Assembly: GCF_017368815.1 (NCBI RefSeq)
Contig: NZ_JAFNME010000001.1
Span: forward strand, 1 to 64,000
Length of the DNA: 64,000 nucleotides
Reading direction: 5' to 3'
DNA from: Comamonas denitrificans
GTDB lineage: Bacteria; Pseudomonadota; Gammaproteobacteria; Burkholderiales; Burkholderiaceae_C
Shown: piece after piece, positions 27,100 to 37,348 of the stretch
Layout: each line of letters opens with the position of its first letter
How positions within the stretch are numbered: position 1 is the first letter of the stretch
The notes under the pieces: generated by a model
The model's input: only the letters and a program-made list of their open reading frames with translations
Databases searched by the model: none
Told to the model about the DNA's origin: nothing
Translations under genes and position numbers: made by a program

Positions 27100-28371
27100 A
27101 TGCATCCCAAAGCCCTTCTTGATGCCTGCGCCGCCCTGGTGCAGCAAGTGCTGCTACTTCAGCACCCGGCCGACAGCGTGGTCTCGCGTTTTTTTCGGCA
27201 AAACCGCAGCCTGGGCCCGCGCGAACGCGCCACGCTGGCCGAAACCGCCTACACCGTGCTGCGCCACAAGCTGCGCTTTGAGGCCCTGGCCCGCTCGGGC
27301 AGCGGAGCGCGCGAGCGCCGACTGGCCATTTTGGGCTTTGCCGGCCCGCGCAATTTGCTGGAAGCGGCACTCAACCCCGCAGAAAAAACCTGGCTGAAAG
27401 AGTGTGATGCCGTGCCAGAGGCGGAGCTGCTGCCCCAGCACCGCCACAACCTGCCCCAGTGGCTGGCCGAGGCGCTGCAGGCCCAGCTGGGGGAGCAGTT
27501 TGATGCTTTGGCCGCCAGCCTGCTGGCCCCGGCACCGCTGGATTTGCGCGTCAATACCCTGAATGCCAAGCGCGAGGCCGTGATCAAAGAGCTGGCCGCT
27601 GCCGGGATTGCCGCCGAACCCACGCCGTACTCCCCCTGGGGCCTGCGCGTGCAGGACAAACCGGCGCTGACCAAGCTGGAGGCCTTTGTGCAAGGCCGCA
27701 TCGAGGTGCAAGACGAAGGCTCGCAGCTGCTGGCCCTGTTGCTCGATGCCAAGCGCGGCGAAATGGTGGTCGATTTTTGTGCTGGCGCGGGCGGCAAAAC
27801 CTTGGCGATTGGGGCGCAAATGCGCAACACCGGACGTTTGTACGCCTTTGATGTGTCGGCCCACCGCCTCGATGCCCTGAAACCGCGCTTGGCGCGTTCG
27901 GGCCTGTCCAACGTCCACCCCGCTGCGCTCTCGCACGAGCGCGATGAGCGCGTCAAGCGCCTGGCCGGCAAGATCGACCGCGTGCTGGTTGATGCGCCCT
28001 GCTCAGGCTTGGGCACCCTGCGGCGCAACCCCGATTTGAAATGGCGCCAAAGCCCGCAGGCCGTGCAAGAGCTGACCGCCAAGCAAAGCGCCATTCTGGA
28101 TAGCGCTGCCCGCTTGGTGAAAAGCGGCGGGCGGCTGGTGTACGCCACCTGCTCGGTGCTGCCTGAAGAGAACGAGGCCATCGCCCAAGCCTTTGGCGCG
28201 GCCCACCCCGACTTTGTGGCGCTGGATGCGGGCGAGGTGCTAGCGCAACTGAAGGTGGATCACGCCGCCAGCCTGTGCACCGGTGGCAGCAGCGGTACGC
28301 AGTACGTGCGCCTGTGGCCGCACACCCACCAGGTTGATGGCTTTTTTGCGGCGGTGTGGCAGCGCACCTAA
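27100..28371 (+). CDS. RsmB/NOP-type RNA (cytosine-5) methyltransferase
   Basis: 423 residues. An N-terminal NusB-like helical region (about 1-125) is followed by a PUA-like insert and the SAM methyltransferase domain (about 225-420). SAM motif I is DFCAGAGGKTLAIG; the two catalytic cysteines are in DAPCSGLGT and YATCSVLPEENE. E. coli RsmB modifies C967 of 16S rRNA. In betaproteobacteria the purN-linked member is one of several paralogues, so the exact target is uncertain. The start at 27100 follows the repeat. Confidence 0.88.
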   Translation: MHPKALLDACAALVQQVLLLQHPADSVVSRFFRQNRSLGPRERATLAETAYTVLRHKLRFEALARSGSGARERRLAILGFAGPRNLLEAALNPAEKTWLKECDAVPEAELLPQHRHNLPQWLAEALQAQLGEQFDALAASLLAPAPLDLRVNTLNAKREAVIKELAAAGIAAEPTPYSPWGLRVQDKPALTKLEAFVQGRIEVQDEGSQLLALLLDAKRGEMVVDFCAGAGGKTLAIGAQMRNTGRLYAFDVSAHRLDALKPRLARSGLSNVHPAALSHERDERVKRLAGKIDRVLVDAPCSGLGTLRRNPDLKWRQSPQAVQELTAKQSAILDSAARLVKSGGRLVYATCSVLPEENEAIAQAFGAAHPDFVALDAGEVLAQLKVDHAASLCTGGSSGTQYVRLWPHTHQVDGFFAAVWQRT

Positions 28372-28384
28372 AGTGCTTCAATAA

Positions 28385-28447
28385 AAATAGCTGCTGGCGC
28401 TTTGTTACTGTCGCATCCCAGCCAATAGGCTGGCAACAAAGCGCCAA
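28385..28447 (+). repeat. Family A derivative forming a double hairpin terminator
   Basis: GGCGCTTTGTT (28396-28406) pairs perfectly with AACAAAGCGCC (28435-28445), and the inner CCAGCC pairs with GGCTGG. The left flank AATAGCTGCTGGCGCTT matches Family A. It lies between convergent rsmB-type and chemoreceptor genes. Confidence 0.7.
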
Positions 28448-28454
28448 TCCTCCC

Positions 28455-30068
28455 TCACGCCAAGCGCAACGGCCCGGCCCCGGTCAGCGCAGGCAAGGCG
28501 CTGGCCGCACTGCTGCTGCGCCCACCTGCCTGCCCCGAGGCACCCAAATCAAACACGCTGACCGCCTGCACCAGCGCTTGCGCCTGGCTTTGCAAGCTGC
28601 TGGCAGCGGCGGCCATTTCTTCGACCAGGGCGGCGTTTTGCTGGGTCATTTGATCCATCTGTTGGATGGCGGCGCCGACTTCGGCCACGCCCTGGCTTTG
28701 CCGGGCCGATGCGCTGCTGATTTCCTGCATCAAGGTGGTGACCTGGGCGATGGCGCTGACCACTTCTTGCATCGTGCTGCCTGCTTGCGCCGCCTGGTGG
28801 GTGCCGGTGTGTACACACTCTACGCTGGCATCGATCAGGTGTTTGATCTCTTTGGCCGCTTCGGCGCTGCGCCCGGCCAGGCTGCGCACTTCGCTGGCCA
28901 CCACGGCAAAACCGCGGCCTTGCTCGCCAGCGCGGGCGGCCTCCACTGCAGCGTTCAGCGCCAAGATGTTGGTCTGAAAAGCGATGCCGTCAATCACGCT
29001 GATGATGTTGGCCACGCGCTCCGAGCGGGTGGCGATTTCCTGCATCGTGCCGACCACTTCCTGCACCGCTTGACCGCCGCGCTGCGCCACTTGCGAGGCT
29101 GATTGCGCCAAAGCGTTGGCTTGCTGGGCGGTGTCGGCGTTGTGGCGCACGGTGCCGCTGAGCTCCTCCATCGAGGCGGCGGTTTGCTGCAGGGCGCTGG
29201 CTTGTTGCTCGGTGCGGCCACTCAAGTCCAGGTTGGCCTGGGCAATTTCGGCGCTGGCCCCGGCCACACTTTCTGAGCCGTTGCGCACCTGGGTGACCAC
29301 GTCACGCAGGCCATGGACCATTTCATGTTGCGCCTGCAGCAGCAAGGCCGTTTCGCTGTTGCCGCTGACGGGCGCTTGTGCGTGCAACTGCCCGGCCGCC
29401 ACCGCGCGGCAGCGCGCCACCACCGTCTGCAGGGGCCGTGTAATGGCCAACACCGTGGAGCGCGACAGCAGCAAGGTGGCCACCAGGGCCAGGCCCACGC
29501 TCAGCCAAACGCCGCGCTGGATGGAGTCAATGTTGGCCTGCGCCTGGGTGACCGAGGCATTCAAACGCGCGCTTTGCAAGCTTTTCAAGGCCGCCAGGGC
29601 GCGGCCGTAATCGTTCAGGATGGTGCCAAACTCATCCAGCAGGTAGTTGCGGGCGCTGCCTTCGTTGCCCTTGTCCAATTGCTGGATAAGGTGCTCTTGG
29701 GCCTGCACGTAATTTTTGCGCTGGGCCAAAACATCGCCCAGCAGGGCGTGGCTTTCAGCGTCCGCCATCTGGGCTTGCAGCTGTTCCACGACTTGGCCAA
29801 TGCGTTGGCGCGAGGCGTAAACCTGTTGCTTGAGGGCCTCGTAGTGCTCCACCTCTTTGACGATGAGCATGTCGCGCAGCGCCTCGGCGATGATGTGGCG
29901 GTTCTCATCGATTTCACTGAGCATGACCACGTTGGGCATGTCTTGGGTGCTGATTTGGTGGAAGCCGCTGGCAACGGCGCTGCTTTTGACCAGGGCAACC
30001 GCCCCTTGCAGGCAAATGAACAGGATGATCAGGGCAAAGCCCAGGGTGAGCCGGGTGGCAATTTTCAT
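28455..30068 (-). CDS. Methyl-accepting chemotaxis protein
   Basis: Chemoreceptor of 537 residues from ATG 30068, with a strong GGAGG site. The N-terminal transmembrane helix (about 7-28) is followed by a periplasmic four-helix-bundle sensor (about 30-185), a second helix (about 187-208), HAMP, and the signalling domain. The conserved hairpin is [20 protein letters not shown]. No CheR-binding NWETF pentapeptide is present. The ligand is unknown. It stands alone with no che genes nearby. Confidence 0.92.
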   Translation of the reverse strand: MKIATRLTLGFALIILFICLQGAVALVKSSAVASGFHQISTQDMPNVVMLSEIDENRHIIAEALRDMLIVKEVEHYEALKQQVYASRQRIGQVVEQLQAQMADAESHALLGDVLAQRKNYVQAQEHLIQQLDKGNEGSARNYLLDEFGTILNDYGRALAALKSLQSARLNASVTQAQANIDSIQRGVWLSVGLALVATLLLSRSTVLAITRPLQTVVARCRAVAAGQLHAQAPVSGNSETALLLQAQHEMVHGLRDVVTQVRNGSESVAGASAEIAQANLDLSGRTEQQASALQQTAASMEELSGTVRHNADTAQQANALAQSASQVAQRGGQAVQEVVGTMQEIATRSERVANIISVIDGIAFQTNILALNAAVEAARAGEQGRGFAVVASEVRSLAGRSAEAAKEIKHLIDASVECVHTGTHQAAQAGSTMQEVVSAIAQVTTLMQEISSASARQSQGVAEVGAAIQQMDQMTQQNAALVEEMAAAASSLQSQAQALVQAVSVFDLGASGQAGGRSSSAASALPALTGAGPLRLA

Positions 30069-30142
30069 GGGGAAAACCTCCTTGTGGGGGGGATCGGTGC
30101 GGTGCGCATCCATGCCAAGCCGGTAGGCTGGGCAGAGGCAGG

Positions 30143-30170
30143 GTTGTAAGCCGCCCCTTTAGTTGTAAGC
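30143..30170 (-). promoter_or_regulatory. Direct repeats upstream of the chemoreceptor gene
   Basis: Two identical 9-mers, GCTTACAAC on the minus strand (plus-strand positions 30143-30151 and 30162-30170), are 19 bp apart start to start, close to two helical turns. They lie 75-100 bases upstream of the chemoreceptor start and could be a regulator or sigma-factor site. Confidence 0.3.
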
Positions 30171-30244
30171 AACAGTAAGAACCCTGAGGAGCCGCCGTTT
30201 TTCCGCCGAAGTCGCCGCGCTGTAGGGAAATCAGGCGAAAGTGT

Positions 30245-30250
30245 TAGAAT
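30245..30250 (+). promoter_or_regulatory. -10 element upstream of rpsO
   Basis: TAGAAT followed by the discriminator CGCCCGG. The transcript would have a leader of about 95 nt, in which E. coli-type S15 autoregulation could act. The -35 is not clear. Confidence 0.45.
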
Positions 30251-30349
30251 CGCCCGGTTTTGCATGGTGCAGAACGCACGCCGGGGCCTTTCCAGTCTTG
30301 GCGCAAGTTAAAGGGTGCTCATTACCCTGTTATTGAAGGAAAAAAAATC

Positions 30350-30616
30350 ATGATCGCTGCCTCTATCAAGGCCGAAGTTGTTAAAGCCAATGCCCGTTCG
30401 CAAAACGATACCGGCAGCCCAGAAGTGCAAGTGGCACTGCTGACCGCCCGCATCAACGAATTGACCCCCCACTTCAAACAGCACGCCAAAGACCACCACG
30501 GTCGCCGTGGCCTGCTGCGCATGGTGAGCCGTCGTCGCAAGCTGTTGGACTACCTCAAGGCCAAAGACGCTGACCGTTATGTCGCGCTGATCGCCAAGCT
30601 GGGTCTGCGCAAGTAA
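30350..30616 (+). CDS. rpsO: 30S ribosomal protein S15
   Basis: 88-residue primary 16S rRNA-binding protein. It contains [20 protein letters not shown] and [21 protein letters not shown], the S15 signature. AAGGA precedes ATG 30350. The rpsO-pnp order is conserved, here with a strong terminator and a repeat between the two. Confidence 0.98.
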   Translation: MIAASIKAEVVKANARSQNDTGSPEVQVALLTARINELTPHFKQHAKDHHGRRGLLRMVSRRRKLLDYLKAKDADRYVALIAKLGLRK

Positions 30617-30644
30617 GCACAGTGCTCAAGCGTTGGATCGCATA

Positions 30645-30692
30645 AACAAAATGCCTGCGCTGATCTTGGGTCAGCGCAGGCGTTTTTGTTTT
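30645..30692 (+). terminator. Intrinsic terminator after rpsO
   Basis: GCCTGCGCTGA (30653-30663) pairs with TCAGCGCAGGC (30671-30681) around a 7-base loop and is followed by GTTTTTGTTTT. AACAAAA on the left extends the stem. Confidence 0.92.
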
Positions 30693-30740
30693 GAATTTGT
30701 TGAAGGATTGCAGAGCGAAGCTGTGTCATTCCACATCAAT

Positions 30741-30840
30741 ACTTGCAAAATAATAGCTGCAAGCGCTGATTTGGAATGGCATCGCGATCTGTAAAGCCTT
30801 TAAACCTACGTTGCACCAGCGGGTGCAGCTACTTTTAAAA
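30741..30840 (+). repeat. Family A repeat pair in the pnp leader
   Basis: AAAATAATAGCTGCAAGCGC on the left is mirrored by GCGGGTGCAGCTACTTTT on the right. An additional inverted pair is CATTCCA near 30727 and TGGAATG near 30772. The structure ends at the pnp ribosome site, so it could be a processing or autocontrol hairpin for pnp mRNA as well as a mobile repeat. Confidence 0.55.
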
Positions 30841-30852
30841 GGAATGATGGCT

Positions 30853-33093
30853 ATGACCATGTTTAATAAAGTGACCAAAACCTTCCAATGGGGTCAGCAC
30901 ACCGTGACCATGGAAACCGGCGAAATCGCCCGCCAAGCCAGCGGTGCGGTGCTGGTGAACATCGACGACACCGTGGTGCTGGCCACCGTGGTGGCCTCTA
31001 AAACCGCCAAGCCTGGGCAAGACTTTTTCCCCCTGACGGTGGACTACATCGAAAAAACCTACGCCGCTGGCAAGATTCCTGGCAGCTTCTTCAAGCGCGA
31101 AGCCAAGCCTTCGGAGCTGGAAACGCTGACCAGCCGCCTGATCGACCGCCCGATCCGCCCGCTGTTTCCCGAAGGCTTCTACAACGAAGTGCATGTGGTC
31201 ATCCACACCATTTCGCTGAACCCAGAAGTCGATGCCGACATCGCCGCCATGATCGCCACCAGCGCCGCGCTGTCGGTGTCGGGCATCCCCTTTAACGGCC
31301 CCATTGGCGCGGCCCGCGTGGGTTACGTCAATGGCGAGTACGTGCTCAACCCCGGCCAAACCGCGCGCAAGAACAGCCAGATGGATCTGGTCGTTGCCGG
31401 CACCGAAGCGGCTGTGCTGATGGTCGAATCCGAAGCCGAACAACTGCCCGAAGAAGTCATGTTGGGCGCGGTGGTCTATGGCCACGAGCAAAGCCAGATT
31501 GCCATCAACGCCATCCACGAACTGGTGCGCGACGCGGGCAAGCCCGTGTGGGATTGGCAGCCTGAAGCCAAGGACGAGGCCCTGATCGCCAAGGTGACCG
31601 AGCTGGCCGAAGGCCCGCTGCGCGCCGCCTACCAAAACCGCAACAAGCAGCTGCGCACGCAAGCCTGCCGCGAAGCCTACGCTGCCACCAAGGCCGCGCT
31701 GACCGAGCAGGGCGTGGAGTTCGACGGCGTGAAGGTGGACAACATGCTGTTCGACATCGAGGCGCGCATCGTGCGTTCGCAAATTCTGGCGGGCGAGCCG
31801 CGCATCGACGGCCGCGACACGCGCACCGTGCGCCCCATCGAAATCCGCAGCAGCGTGCTGCCGCGCACCCACGGCTCGGCGCTGTTCACGCGCGGCGAAA
31901 CGCAGGCGCTGGTGATCTCCACCCTGGGCACCGAGCGCGACGCGCAGCGCATTGACGCGCTGTCCGGCGAGTTTGAAGACCGCTTCCTGTTCCACTACAA
32001 CATGCCTCCCTTTGCTACTGGCGAAGTCGGTCGCATGGGCTCGACCAAGCGCCGCGAAGTCGGCCACGGCCGCCTGGCCAAGCGCGCCCTGGTGGCCTGC
32101 CTGCCCAGCAAGGAAGAATTCCCTTACACCATCCGCGTGGTGTCGGAAATCACCGAATCGAACGGTTCGTCTTCGATGGCTTCGGTGTGCGGCGGCTGCC
32201 TGTCGATGATGGACGCGGGCGTGCCCATGAAGGCGCACGTCGCCGGTATCGCCATGGGCCTGATCAAGGAAGACAACAAGTTTGCCGTGCTGACCGACAT
32301 CCTGGGCGATGAAGATCACCTGGGCGACATGGACTTCAAGGTGGCTGGTACGACCGCTGGTATCACCGCGCTGCAGATGGACATCAAAATCCAAGGCATT
32401 ACCAAAGAGATCATGCAAGTCGCCCTGGCCCAGGCCAAAGAAGCGCGCATGCACATTCTGGGCAAGATGCAAGAAGCCATGGGCGAGGCCAAGACCGAAA
32501 TCTCTAGCTTCGCACCCAAGCTCTTCACCATGAAGATCAACCCCGAGAAGATCCGCGACGTGATCGGCAAGGGCGGTGCCACCATCCGCGCCCTGACCGA
32601 CGAGACCGGTTGCCAGATCAACATCGAGGAAGACGGCACCATCACCATCGCCGCCACCGAGGCGGCCAAGGCCGACGAAGCCAAGCGCCGCATCGAGGAA
32701 ATCACCGCCGAAGTGGAAATTGGCAAGGTCTATGAAGGCCCGATCGTCAAGATCTTGGAATTTGGTGCCCTGGTGAACGTGCTGCCCGGCAAGGACGGCC
32801 TGCTGCACATCAGCCAAATTGCCCATGAGCGCGTGGAAAAAGTCACCGACTACCTGCAAGAAGGCCAGATCGTCAAGGTCAAGGCGCTGGAAGCCGACGA
32901 CAAGGGCCGCATCAAGCTGTCCATGAAGGCCCTGCTGGAGCGCCCTGCCGGTATGCCCGAGCGCGAGCCGCGTGAACCGCGCGAGTACCGCGAACGTGCC
33001 CCGCGCCAGCCGCGTGAAAATCGTGAGTACCGCGAGCCGCGTGAGCCCCGCGAACCGCGTGCCGAGCAAGCGGACCAATCTGAACAAGGCTAA
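30853..33093 (+). CDS. pnp: Polynucleotide phosphorylase
   Basis: 3'-5' phosphorolytic exoribonuclease, homotrimer, degradosome partner of RNase E. The start chosen is ATG 30853 ([14 protein letters not shown]), 746 residues; ATGs at 30844, 30847 and 30859 are alternatives. Two RNase PH domains (about 1-230 and 310-545) flank a helical linker. A KH domain ([16 protein letters not shown]) and an S1 domain ([20 protein letters not shown]) follow. The last 45 residues are a charged repetitive tail rich in REPREP and EYRE units, longer than in E. coli PNPase and probably disordered. Confidence 0.97.
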   Translation: MTMFNKVTKTFQWGQHTVTMETGEIARQASGAVLVNIDDTVVLATVVASKTAKPGQDFFPLTVDYIEKTYAAGKIPGSFFKREAKPSELETLTSRLIDRPIRPLFPEGFYNEVHVVIHTISLNPEVDADIAAMIATSAALSVSGIPFNGPIGAARVGYVNGEYVLNPGQTARKNSQMDLVVAGTEAAVLMVESEAEQLPEEVMLGAVVYGHEQSQIAINAIHELVRDAGKPVWDWQPEAKDEALIAKVTELAEGPLRAAYQNRNKQLRTQACREAYAATKAALTEQGVEFDGVKVDNMLFDIEARIVRSQILAGEPRIDGRDTRTVRPIEIRSSVLPRTHGSALFTRGETQALVISTLGTERDAQRIDALSGEFEDRFLFHYNMPPFATGEVGRMGSTKRREVGHGRLAKRALVACLPSKEEFPYTIRVVSEITESNGSSSMASVCGGCLSMMDAGVPMKAHVAGIAMGLIKEDNKFAVLTDILGDEDHLGDMDFKVAGTTAGITALQMDIKIQGITKEIMQVALAQAKEARMHILGKMQEAMGEAKTEISSFAPKLFTMKINPEKIRDVIGKGGATIRALTDETGCQINIEEDGTITIAATEAAKADEAKRRIEEITAEVEIGKVYEGPIVKILEFGALVNVLPGKDGLLHISQIAHERVEKVTDYLQEGQIVKVKALEADDKGRIKLSMKALLERPAGMPEREPREPREYRERAPRQPRENREYREPREPREPRAEQADQSEQG

Positions 33094-33103
33094 TTGATTG
33101 AAT

Positions 33104-33150
33104 TAAAAGAGCTGCTTGCGCTTAAAAATAAAGCGTTAGCAGCTATTTTT
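33104..33150 (+). repeat. Family A repeat acting as pnp terminator
   Basis: AGCTGCTTGCGCTT (33110-33123) pairs with AAGCGTTAGCAGCT (33131-33144), 12 of 14, around a 7-base loop and followed by ATTTTTATT. This compact copy is the clearest example of the core unit. Confidence 0.8.
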
Positions 33151-33180
33151 ATTCATTTTTTGTTTTGGAGTAATCGGAAA

Positions 33181-33930
33181 ATGCTACAAAAATTGATAGC
33201 TGGTAACTGGAAGATGAACGGCAGCCTGGCTGCTAATCAGGCCTTGCTGGCTGATCTCCTGGCCGGTCTGGCGGCGCAGGCCCCGGCCTGCCAAGTAGCC
33301 GTCGCAGTGCCCGCGCCGTATTTGGCGCAGGTGCAGCAGCTCACCGCCGGTTCGGCCATTGCCCTGGGGGCGCAGGACGTTTCCCAGCACGCCAGCGGGG
33401 CCTTTACCGGTGAAATCTCGGCACAGATGCTCAATGACTTTGGCGTGCGTTATGCCCTGGTGGGGCATTCCGAGCGCCGCCAGTACCACGGCGAAACCGA
33501 TGCCATCGTCGCCGCCAAAGCGCAGGCTGCGTTGGCCGCCGGCATCACTCCCATCGTGTGCCTGGGCGAAACCCTGGCGCAGCGCGAAGCGGGCGAAACC
33601 GAAGCCGTGGTGCAGCGCCAGCTGGCCGCTGTGCTGGACGTGGTGGGCCAGGATGTGACCCGCCTGGTCGTTGCCTACGAGCCAGTCTGGGCCATTGGCA
33701 CCGGTAAAACCGCCACGCCCGAACAGGCCCAGGCGGTGCATGCCGCTTTGCGGGCGCAACTGGTGCAGGCCAACGGCGCTGCTGCCCAAGTGCCGCTGCT
33801 GTACGGCGGCAGCATGAATGCCGCCAACGCGGCACAACTGCTGGCCCAGCCCGACATTGACGGCGGCCTGATTGGTGGTGCCGCGCTGAAAGCTGCCGAT
33901 TTTCTTCACATCATTGCCGCCGCCGCTTGA
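33181..33930 (+). CDS. tpiA: Triose-phosphate isomerase
   Basis: Interconverts dihydroxyacetone phosphate and glyceraldehyde 3-phosphate. It has 249 residues from ATG 33181. The active-site lysine is in AGNWKMNG, the histidine in GHSERRQ, the catalytic glutamate in [15 protein letters not shown], and the phosphate loop in [10 protein letters not shown] and [10 protein letters not shown]. It is followed by secG as in most Burkholderiales. Confidence 0.97.
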   Translation: MLQKLIAGNWKMNGSLAANQALLADLLAGLAAQAPACQVAVAVPAPYLAQVQQLTAGSAIALGAQDVSQHASGAFTGEISAQMLNDFGVRYALVGHSERRQYHGETDAIVAAKAQAALAAGITPIVCLGETLAQREAGETEAVVQRQLAAVLDVVGQDVTRLVVAYEPVWAIGTGKTATPEQAQAVHAALRAQLVQANGAAAQVPLLYGGSMNAANAAQLLAQPDIDGGLIGGAALKAADFLHIIAAAA

Positions 33931-33965
33931 GCGCACGCGGATGAAATTTTTCTAAGGAGTTGGGT

Positions 33966-34313
33966 ATGCAGGCCTTTGCAGGCATTATTTTGGGGGTGCA
34001 GATTCTGGCCGCCCTGGGCATGATTGGTTTGATTTTGGTGCAGCACGGCAAGGGTGCCGACATGGGGGCCGCTTTTGGTGGCGGCTCTTCGGGCAGTCTG
34101 TTTGGTGCCAGCGGCAGCGCCAACTTTTTGTCGCGTGCGACGGCCGCCATGGCCACTTTGTTCTTTGTGACGACCTTGGCCTTGGCCTATCTGGGCAATT
34201 CGCGCCCCGCCAGCGTAGGCAGTGTGCTGGAGAGCGCTCCGGCGGCTGCATCCGTGCCTGCGGTCCCTGCTGAGCCCGCCAAGGGGGCGGATTTGATTCC
34301 TGCCAACAAGTAA
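33966..34313 (+). CDS. secG: Preprotein translocase subunit SecG
   Basis: Small membrane subunit of SecYEG, 115 residues from ATG 33966 with AAGGAG 6 bases upstream. Two transmembrane helices (about 5-23 and 52-72) flank the conserved GKGADMGAAFGGGSSGSLFGA segment. The Ala/Pro-rich C-terminal extension is usual in betaproteobacteria. It is the last gene before the tRNA-nuo unit. Confidence 0.93.
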   Translation: MQAFAGIILGVQILAALGMIGLILVQHGKGADMGAAFGGGSSGSLFGASGSANFLSRATAAMATLFFVTTLALAYLGNSRPASVGSVLESAPAAASVPAVPAEPAKGADLIPANK

Positions 34314-34364
34314 CCGGGTGGAAACAAACTCGGGCAAATTGCCTTTCAGGGTGATTTTTCAGGC

Positions 34365-34425
34365 TAGAATGCCGAGGTTTTCCGGAGTAAGGGTTGTCAT
34401 CTATAGGTAACCCGGCTTCGGAAAA
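34365..34425 (+). promoter_or_regulatory. -10 element and 5' hairpin of the tRNA-Leu/nuo transcript
   Basis: TAGAAT (34365-34370) is followed by GCCGAGG. The predicted transcript starts near 34377 and immediately enters a hairpin: TTTTCCG (34378-34384) with CGGAAAA (34419-34425), and GGGTT (34391-34395) with AACCC (34409-34413). The tRNA begins 17 bases later. No good -35 is visible. Confidence 0.45.
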
Positions 34426-34441
34426 ATGAAGAGACAAAAAA

Positions 34442-34526
34442 GCCGTCGTGGTGGAATTGGTAGACACGCTATCTTGAGGGGGTAGTGGCGAAAGCTGTGC
34501 GAGTTCGATTCTCGCCGACGGCACCA
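34442..34526 (+). tRNA. tRNA-Leu (anticodon GAG)
   Basis: 85 bases with encoded CCA. The acceptor stem is GCCGTCG/CGACGGC, the anticodon stem CTATC/GGTAG with loop TTGAGGG giving anticodon GAG (reads CUC and CUU). A class II long variable arm (TGGCGAAAGCTGT) and the T arm GCGAGTTCGATTCTCGC are present. It sits between secG and nuoA and may be cotranscribed with the nuo operon. Confidence 0.97.
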
Positions 34527-34598
34527 TCTAACAAACAGCCTGCCCATGTATCAGGCCATGGTCGAGGGCAGGTTTACTAGCGGGAAACGCGACCTGTC

Positions 34599-34958
34599 AT
34601 GAATCTCGATCAATACCTTCCCGTCCTTCTGTTTATCTTGGTCGGCTCTCTTGTGGGTATTGGCCCGCTGGTGCTGGGCTATATCCTGGGCCCCAATCGC
34701 CCCGATGAGGCCAAGAACTCTCCCTACGAGTGCGGCTTTGAGGCGTTTGAGGACGCGCGCATGAAGTTTGACGTGCGCTACTACCTCGTCGCCATCCTGT
34801 TTATCCTGTTTGACTTGGAACTGGCCTTTTTGCTGCCCTGGGCGGTAGCCTTGGGCGATGTGGGTCTGGCAGGTTTTGTGGCTGTTTTGATTTTCCTAGC
34901 GGTTCTGGTCGTGGGCTTTGCCTACGAGTGGAAAAAAGGTGCCCTGGATTGGGAATAA
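34599..34958 (+). CDS. nuoA: NADH-quinone oxidoreductase subunit A
   Basis: Membrane subunit of complex I near the quinone site, 119 residues, three transmembrane helices. The TMH1-2 loop carries the typical [20 protein letters not shown]. It is the first gene of a complete nuoA-N operon in the canonical order. Confidence 0.97.
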   Translation: MNLDQYLPVLLFILVGSLVGIGPLVLGYILGPNRPDEAKNSPYECGFEAFEDARMKFDVRYYLVAILFILFDLELAFLLPWAVALGDVGLAGFVAVLIFLAVLVVGFAYEWKKGALDWE

Positions 34959-34993
34959 GCCGCAGCAGCGGGTTTCCGAAATAAGGAAGAGCG

Positions 34994-35473
34994 ATGATTG
35001 AAGGCGTGATGAAGGAAGGCTTTGTCACCACCAGCTATGACGCGGTGGTGAACTGGGCAAAAACCGGGTCGATTTGGCCCGTTACTTTTGGTCTGGCCTG
35101 TTGTGCTGTCGAAATGATGCACGCAGCGGCCGCGCGGTACGACTTGGCCCGGTTTGGCGCTGAGGTGTTTCGTGGCTCGCCGCGTCAGTCCGACTTGATG
35201 ATTGTCGCCGGTACGCTGTGCAACAAGATGGCCCCGGCCCTGCGCAAGGTCTATGACCAAATGGCCGAGCCGCGCTGGGTGCTCTCCATGGGATCGTGTG
35301 CTAACGGCGGCGGCTACTACCACTACAGCTATTCTGTTGTGCGCGGCTGCGATCGCATTGTGCCGGTGGATGTGTATGTGCCGGGCTGTCCGCCCACGGC
35401 CGAGGCTTTGATCTACGGCATCATTCAGCTGCAGCAAAAAATTCGCCGCACCAACACCATTGCACGGGTTTAA
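34994..35473 (+). CDS. nuoB: NADH-quinone oxidoreductase subunit B
   Basis: Carries the terminal 4Fe-4S cluster N2 next to the quinone pocket; peripheral arm. It has 159 residues. Cluster ligands are the adjacent cysteines in LACCAVEMM, the cysteine in MGSCANGGG and the one in [18 protein letters not shown] before ATG 34994. Confidence 0.98.
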   Translation: MIEGVMKEGFVTTSYDAVVNWAKTGSIWPVTFGLACCAVEMMHAAAARYDLARFGAEVFRGSPRQSDLMIVAGTLCNKMAPALRKVYDQMAEPRWVLSMGSCANGGGYYHYSYSVVRGCDRIVPVDVYVPGCPPTAEALIYGIIQLQQKIRRTNTIARV

Positions 35474-35482
35474 GGAGCTGCT

Positions 35483-36091
35483 ATGACAACAATTGCCATT
35501 GCGCCTGAAGCCTTGAGCGCAACAATTACGAAAGTTCTGGGTGATTTGGCCCGCGCCGTCACGGTGCAGCACGGCGAGGTAACGGTGGAAGTCAGTGCTG
35601 CCAATTATTTGGCGGCCATGAAGAAACTGCATACGGCCCCCGGTTGCCAGTTTGAGCAGTTAATGGATTTGTGCGGTGTCGATTATTCCGCTTACAAAGA
35701 CATTGGCACGAATGGTTTGCGCTACGCCGTCGTGTCACACCTGCTGTCGATCAGCTTGAACCAACGCGTGCGGGTGCGTACTTTCTGTGCTAATGATGAT
35801 TTTCCAACCATCGATTCCGTCTCCGAAGTGTGGGCCGGTGCCAACTGGTTTGAGCGGGAAGCCTTTGACCTGTATGGCATTGTGTTTGAAGGTCACAGTG
35901 ATTTGCGCCGCATCTTGACCGACTACGGCTTTATTGGTCACCCCTTCCGCAAAGATTTTCCGTTGTCGGGTCACGTTGAAATGGCTTACGACGCTGAACA
36001 GCGGCGCGTGATTTACCAACCCGTCACGATTGAGCCGCGTGAAATTACGCCGCGCATCATCCGTGAAGACAATTACGCAGGGCTGCACTAA
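35483..36091 (+). CDS. nuoC: NADH-quinone oxidoreductase subunit C
   Basis: 30 kDa peripheral-arm subunit, 202 residues, lining the quinone-site module with NuoB and NuoD. It has the signature [21 protein letters not shown] followed by [19 protein letters not shown]. It is separate from nuoD, unlike the nuoCD fusion of E. coli. Three bases separate it from nuoD. Confidence 0.97.
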   Translation: MTTIAIAPEALSATITKVLGDLARAVTVQHGEVTVEVSAANYLAAMKKLHTAPGCQFEQLMDLCGVDYSAYKDIGTNGLRYAVVSHLLSISLNQRVRVRTFCANDDFPTIDSVSEVWAGANWFEREAFDLYGIVFEGHSDLRRILTDYGFIGHPFRKDFPLSGHVEMAYDAEQRRVIYQPVTIEPREITPRIIREDNYAGLH

Positions 36092-36094
36092 ATC

Positions 36095-37348
36095 ATGGCT
36101 GAAATTAAAAACTATTCCCTGAACTTTGGTCCGCAGCACCCGGCAGCGCACGGTGTGCTGCGCTTGGTGCTGGAGCTCGATGGTGAGGTGGTGCAGCGTG
36201 CCGACCCCCATGTGGGCTTGCTGCACCGGGGCACCGAAAAACTGGCTGAATACAAAACCTACGTGCAATCGCTGCCGTACATGGACCGTCTGGACTATGT
36301 GTCCATGATGTGCAACGAGCATGCGTATTGCATGGCGATCGAGAAGCTGCTGAACGTTCAGGTGCCGGTGCGTGCCCAGTACATCCGCGTGCTGTTTTCT
36401 GAAATCACCCGTTTGCTCAATCACCTGATGTGGCTGGGCTCCAACGGCATGGACTTGGGCGCCTCCACGGTGCTGATGTACACCTTCCGCGAGCGCGAAG
36501 AGCTGTTTGATATGTACGAGGCTGTCTCCGGTGCCCGGATGCACGCCGCTTACTTCCGCCCAGGTGGGGTGTATCGCGATTTGCCTGAAACCATGGCGCA
36601 GTTCAAGCCCAGCAAGCTGCGCAATGCCAAGGCGATGGAAGACCTCAACCGCAACCGCCAAGGCTCGCTGTTGGACTTCATCGAAGACTTCTGCCAGCGC
36701 TTCCCCAAGCGCATTGACGAGTACGAGGCCTTGCTGACGGACAACCGCATTTGGAAGCAGCGTACGGTGGGTATTGGTGTGGTCACGCCTGAGCGGGCTT
36801 TGAACTTAGGGTTTAGCGGCGTGATGCTGCGCGGCTCTGGGATTGCCTGGGATTTGCGCAAGAAGCAGCCGTACGAGGTTTACGGCCAGATGGATTTTGA
36901 TATTCCTGTGGGCAAAGAAGGCGATTGCTACGACCGTTATTTGGTGCGCGTGGCTGAGATGCGGCAATCGGTGCGCATCATGCAGCAGTGCGTTGCCTGG
37001 CTCAAAGCCAATCCAGGTGCCGTGATTACCGAAAACCTGAAAGTGGCACCGCCAGCACGCGAGAAGATGAAAGAGGGCATGGAAGACCTCATTCACCACT
37101 TCAAGCTGTTCAGTGAAGGCTTCCGTGTGCCTGAGGGCGAGGCCTATGCGGCTGTCGAGCATCCCAAAGGAGAGTTTGGTATTTACATGGTCAGCGATGG
37201 TGCCAACAAGCCCTATCGCCTGAAAATTCGTGCGCCGGGCTTTGCCCACCTGTCGGCTTATGACGAGCTGACCCGTGGGCACATGATTGCCGACGCGGTT
37301 GCCATGATCGGCACCATGGACATTGTGTTCGGAGAGATTGATCGATGA
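36095..37348 (+). CDS. nuoD: NADH-quinone oxidoreductase subunit D
   Basis: 49 kDa subunit, 417 residues, forming the quinone pocket with NuoB. Conserved N-terminus [22 protein letters not shown], then [12 protein letters not shown]. The C-terminal arginine block is DIVFGEIDR. The stop overlaps nuoE by 4 bases (ATGA). Confidence 0.98.
   Translation: MAEIKNYSLNFGPQHPAAHGVLRLVLELDGEVVQRADPHVGLLHRGTEKLAEYKTYVQSLPYMDRLDYVSMMCNEHAYCMAIEKLLNVQVPVRAQYIRVLFSEITRLLNHLMWLGSNGMDLGASTVLMYTFREREELFDMYEAVSGARMHAAYFRPGGVYRDLPETMAQFKPSKLRNAKAMEDLNRNRQGSLLDFIEDFCQRFPKRIDEYEALLTDNRIWKQRTVGIGVVTPERALNLGFSGVMLRGSGIAWDLRKKQPYEVYGQMDFDIPVGKEGDCYDRYLVRVAEMRQSVRIMQQCVAWLKANPGAVITENLKVAPPAREKMKEGMEDLIHHFKLFSEGFRVPEGEAYAAVEHPKGEFGIYMVSDGANKPYRLKIRAPGFAHLSAYDELTRGHMIADAVAMIGTMDIVFGEIDR

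Noticed and set aside
30835-33087. A 750-codon open frame antisense to pnp
   Set aside because: pnp is certain from its domains. The antisense frame is open because of codon bias in a GC-rich gene, and its product is a low-complexity His/Gly/Gln-rich sequence with no recognisable domain.
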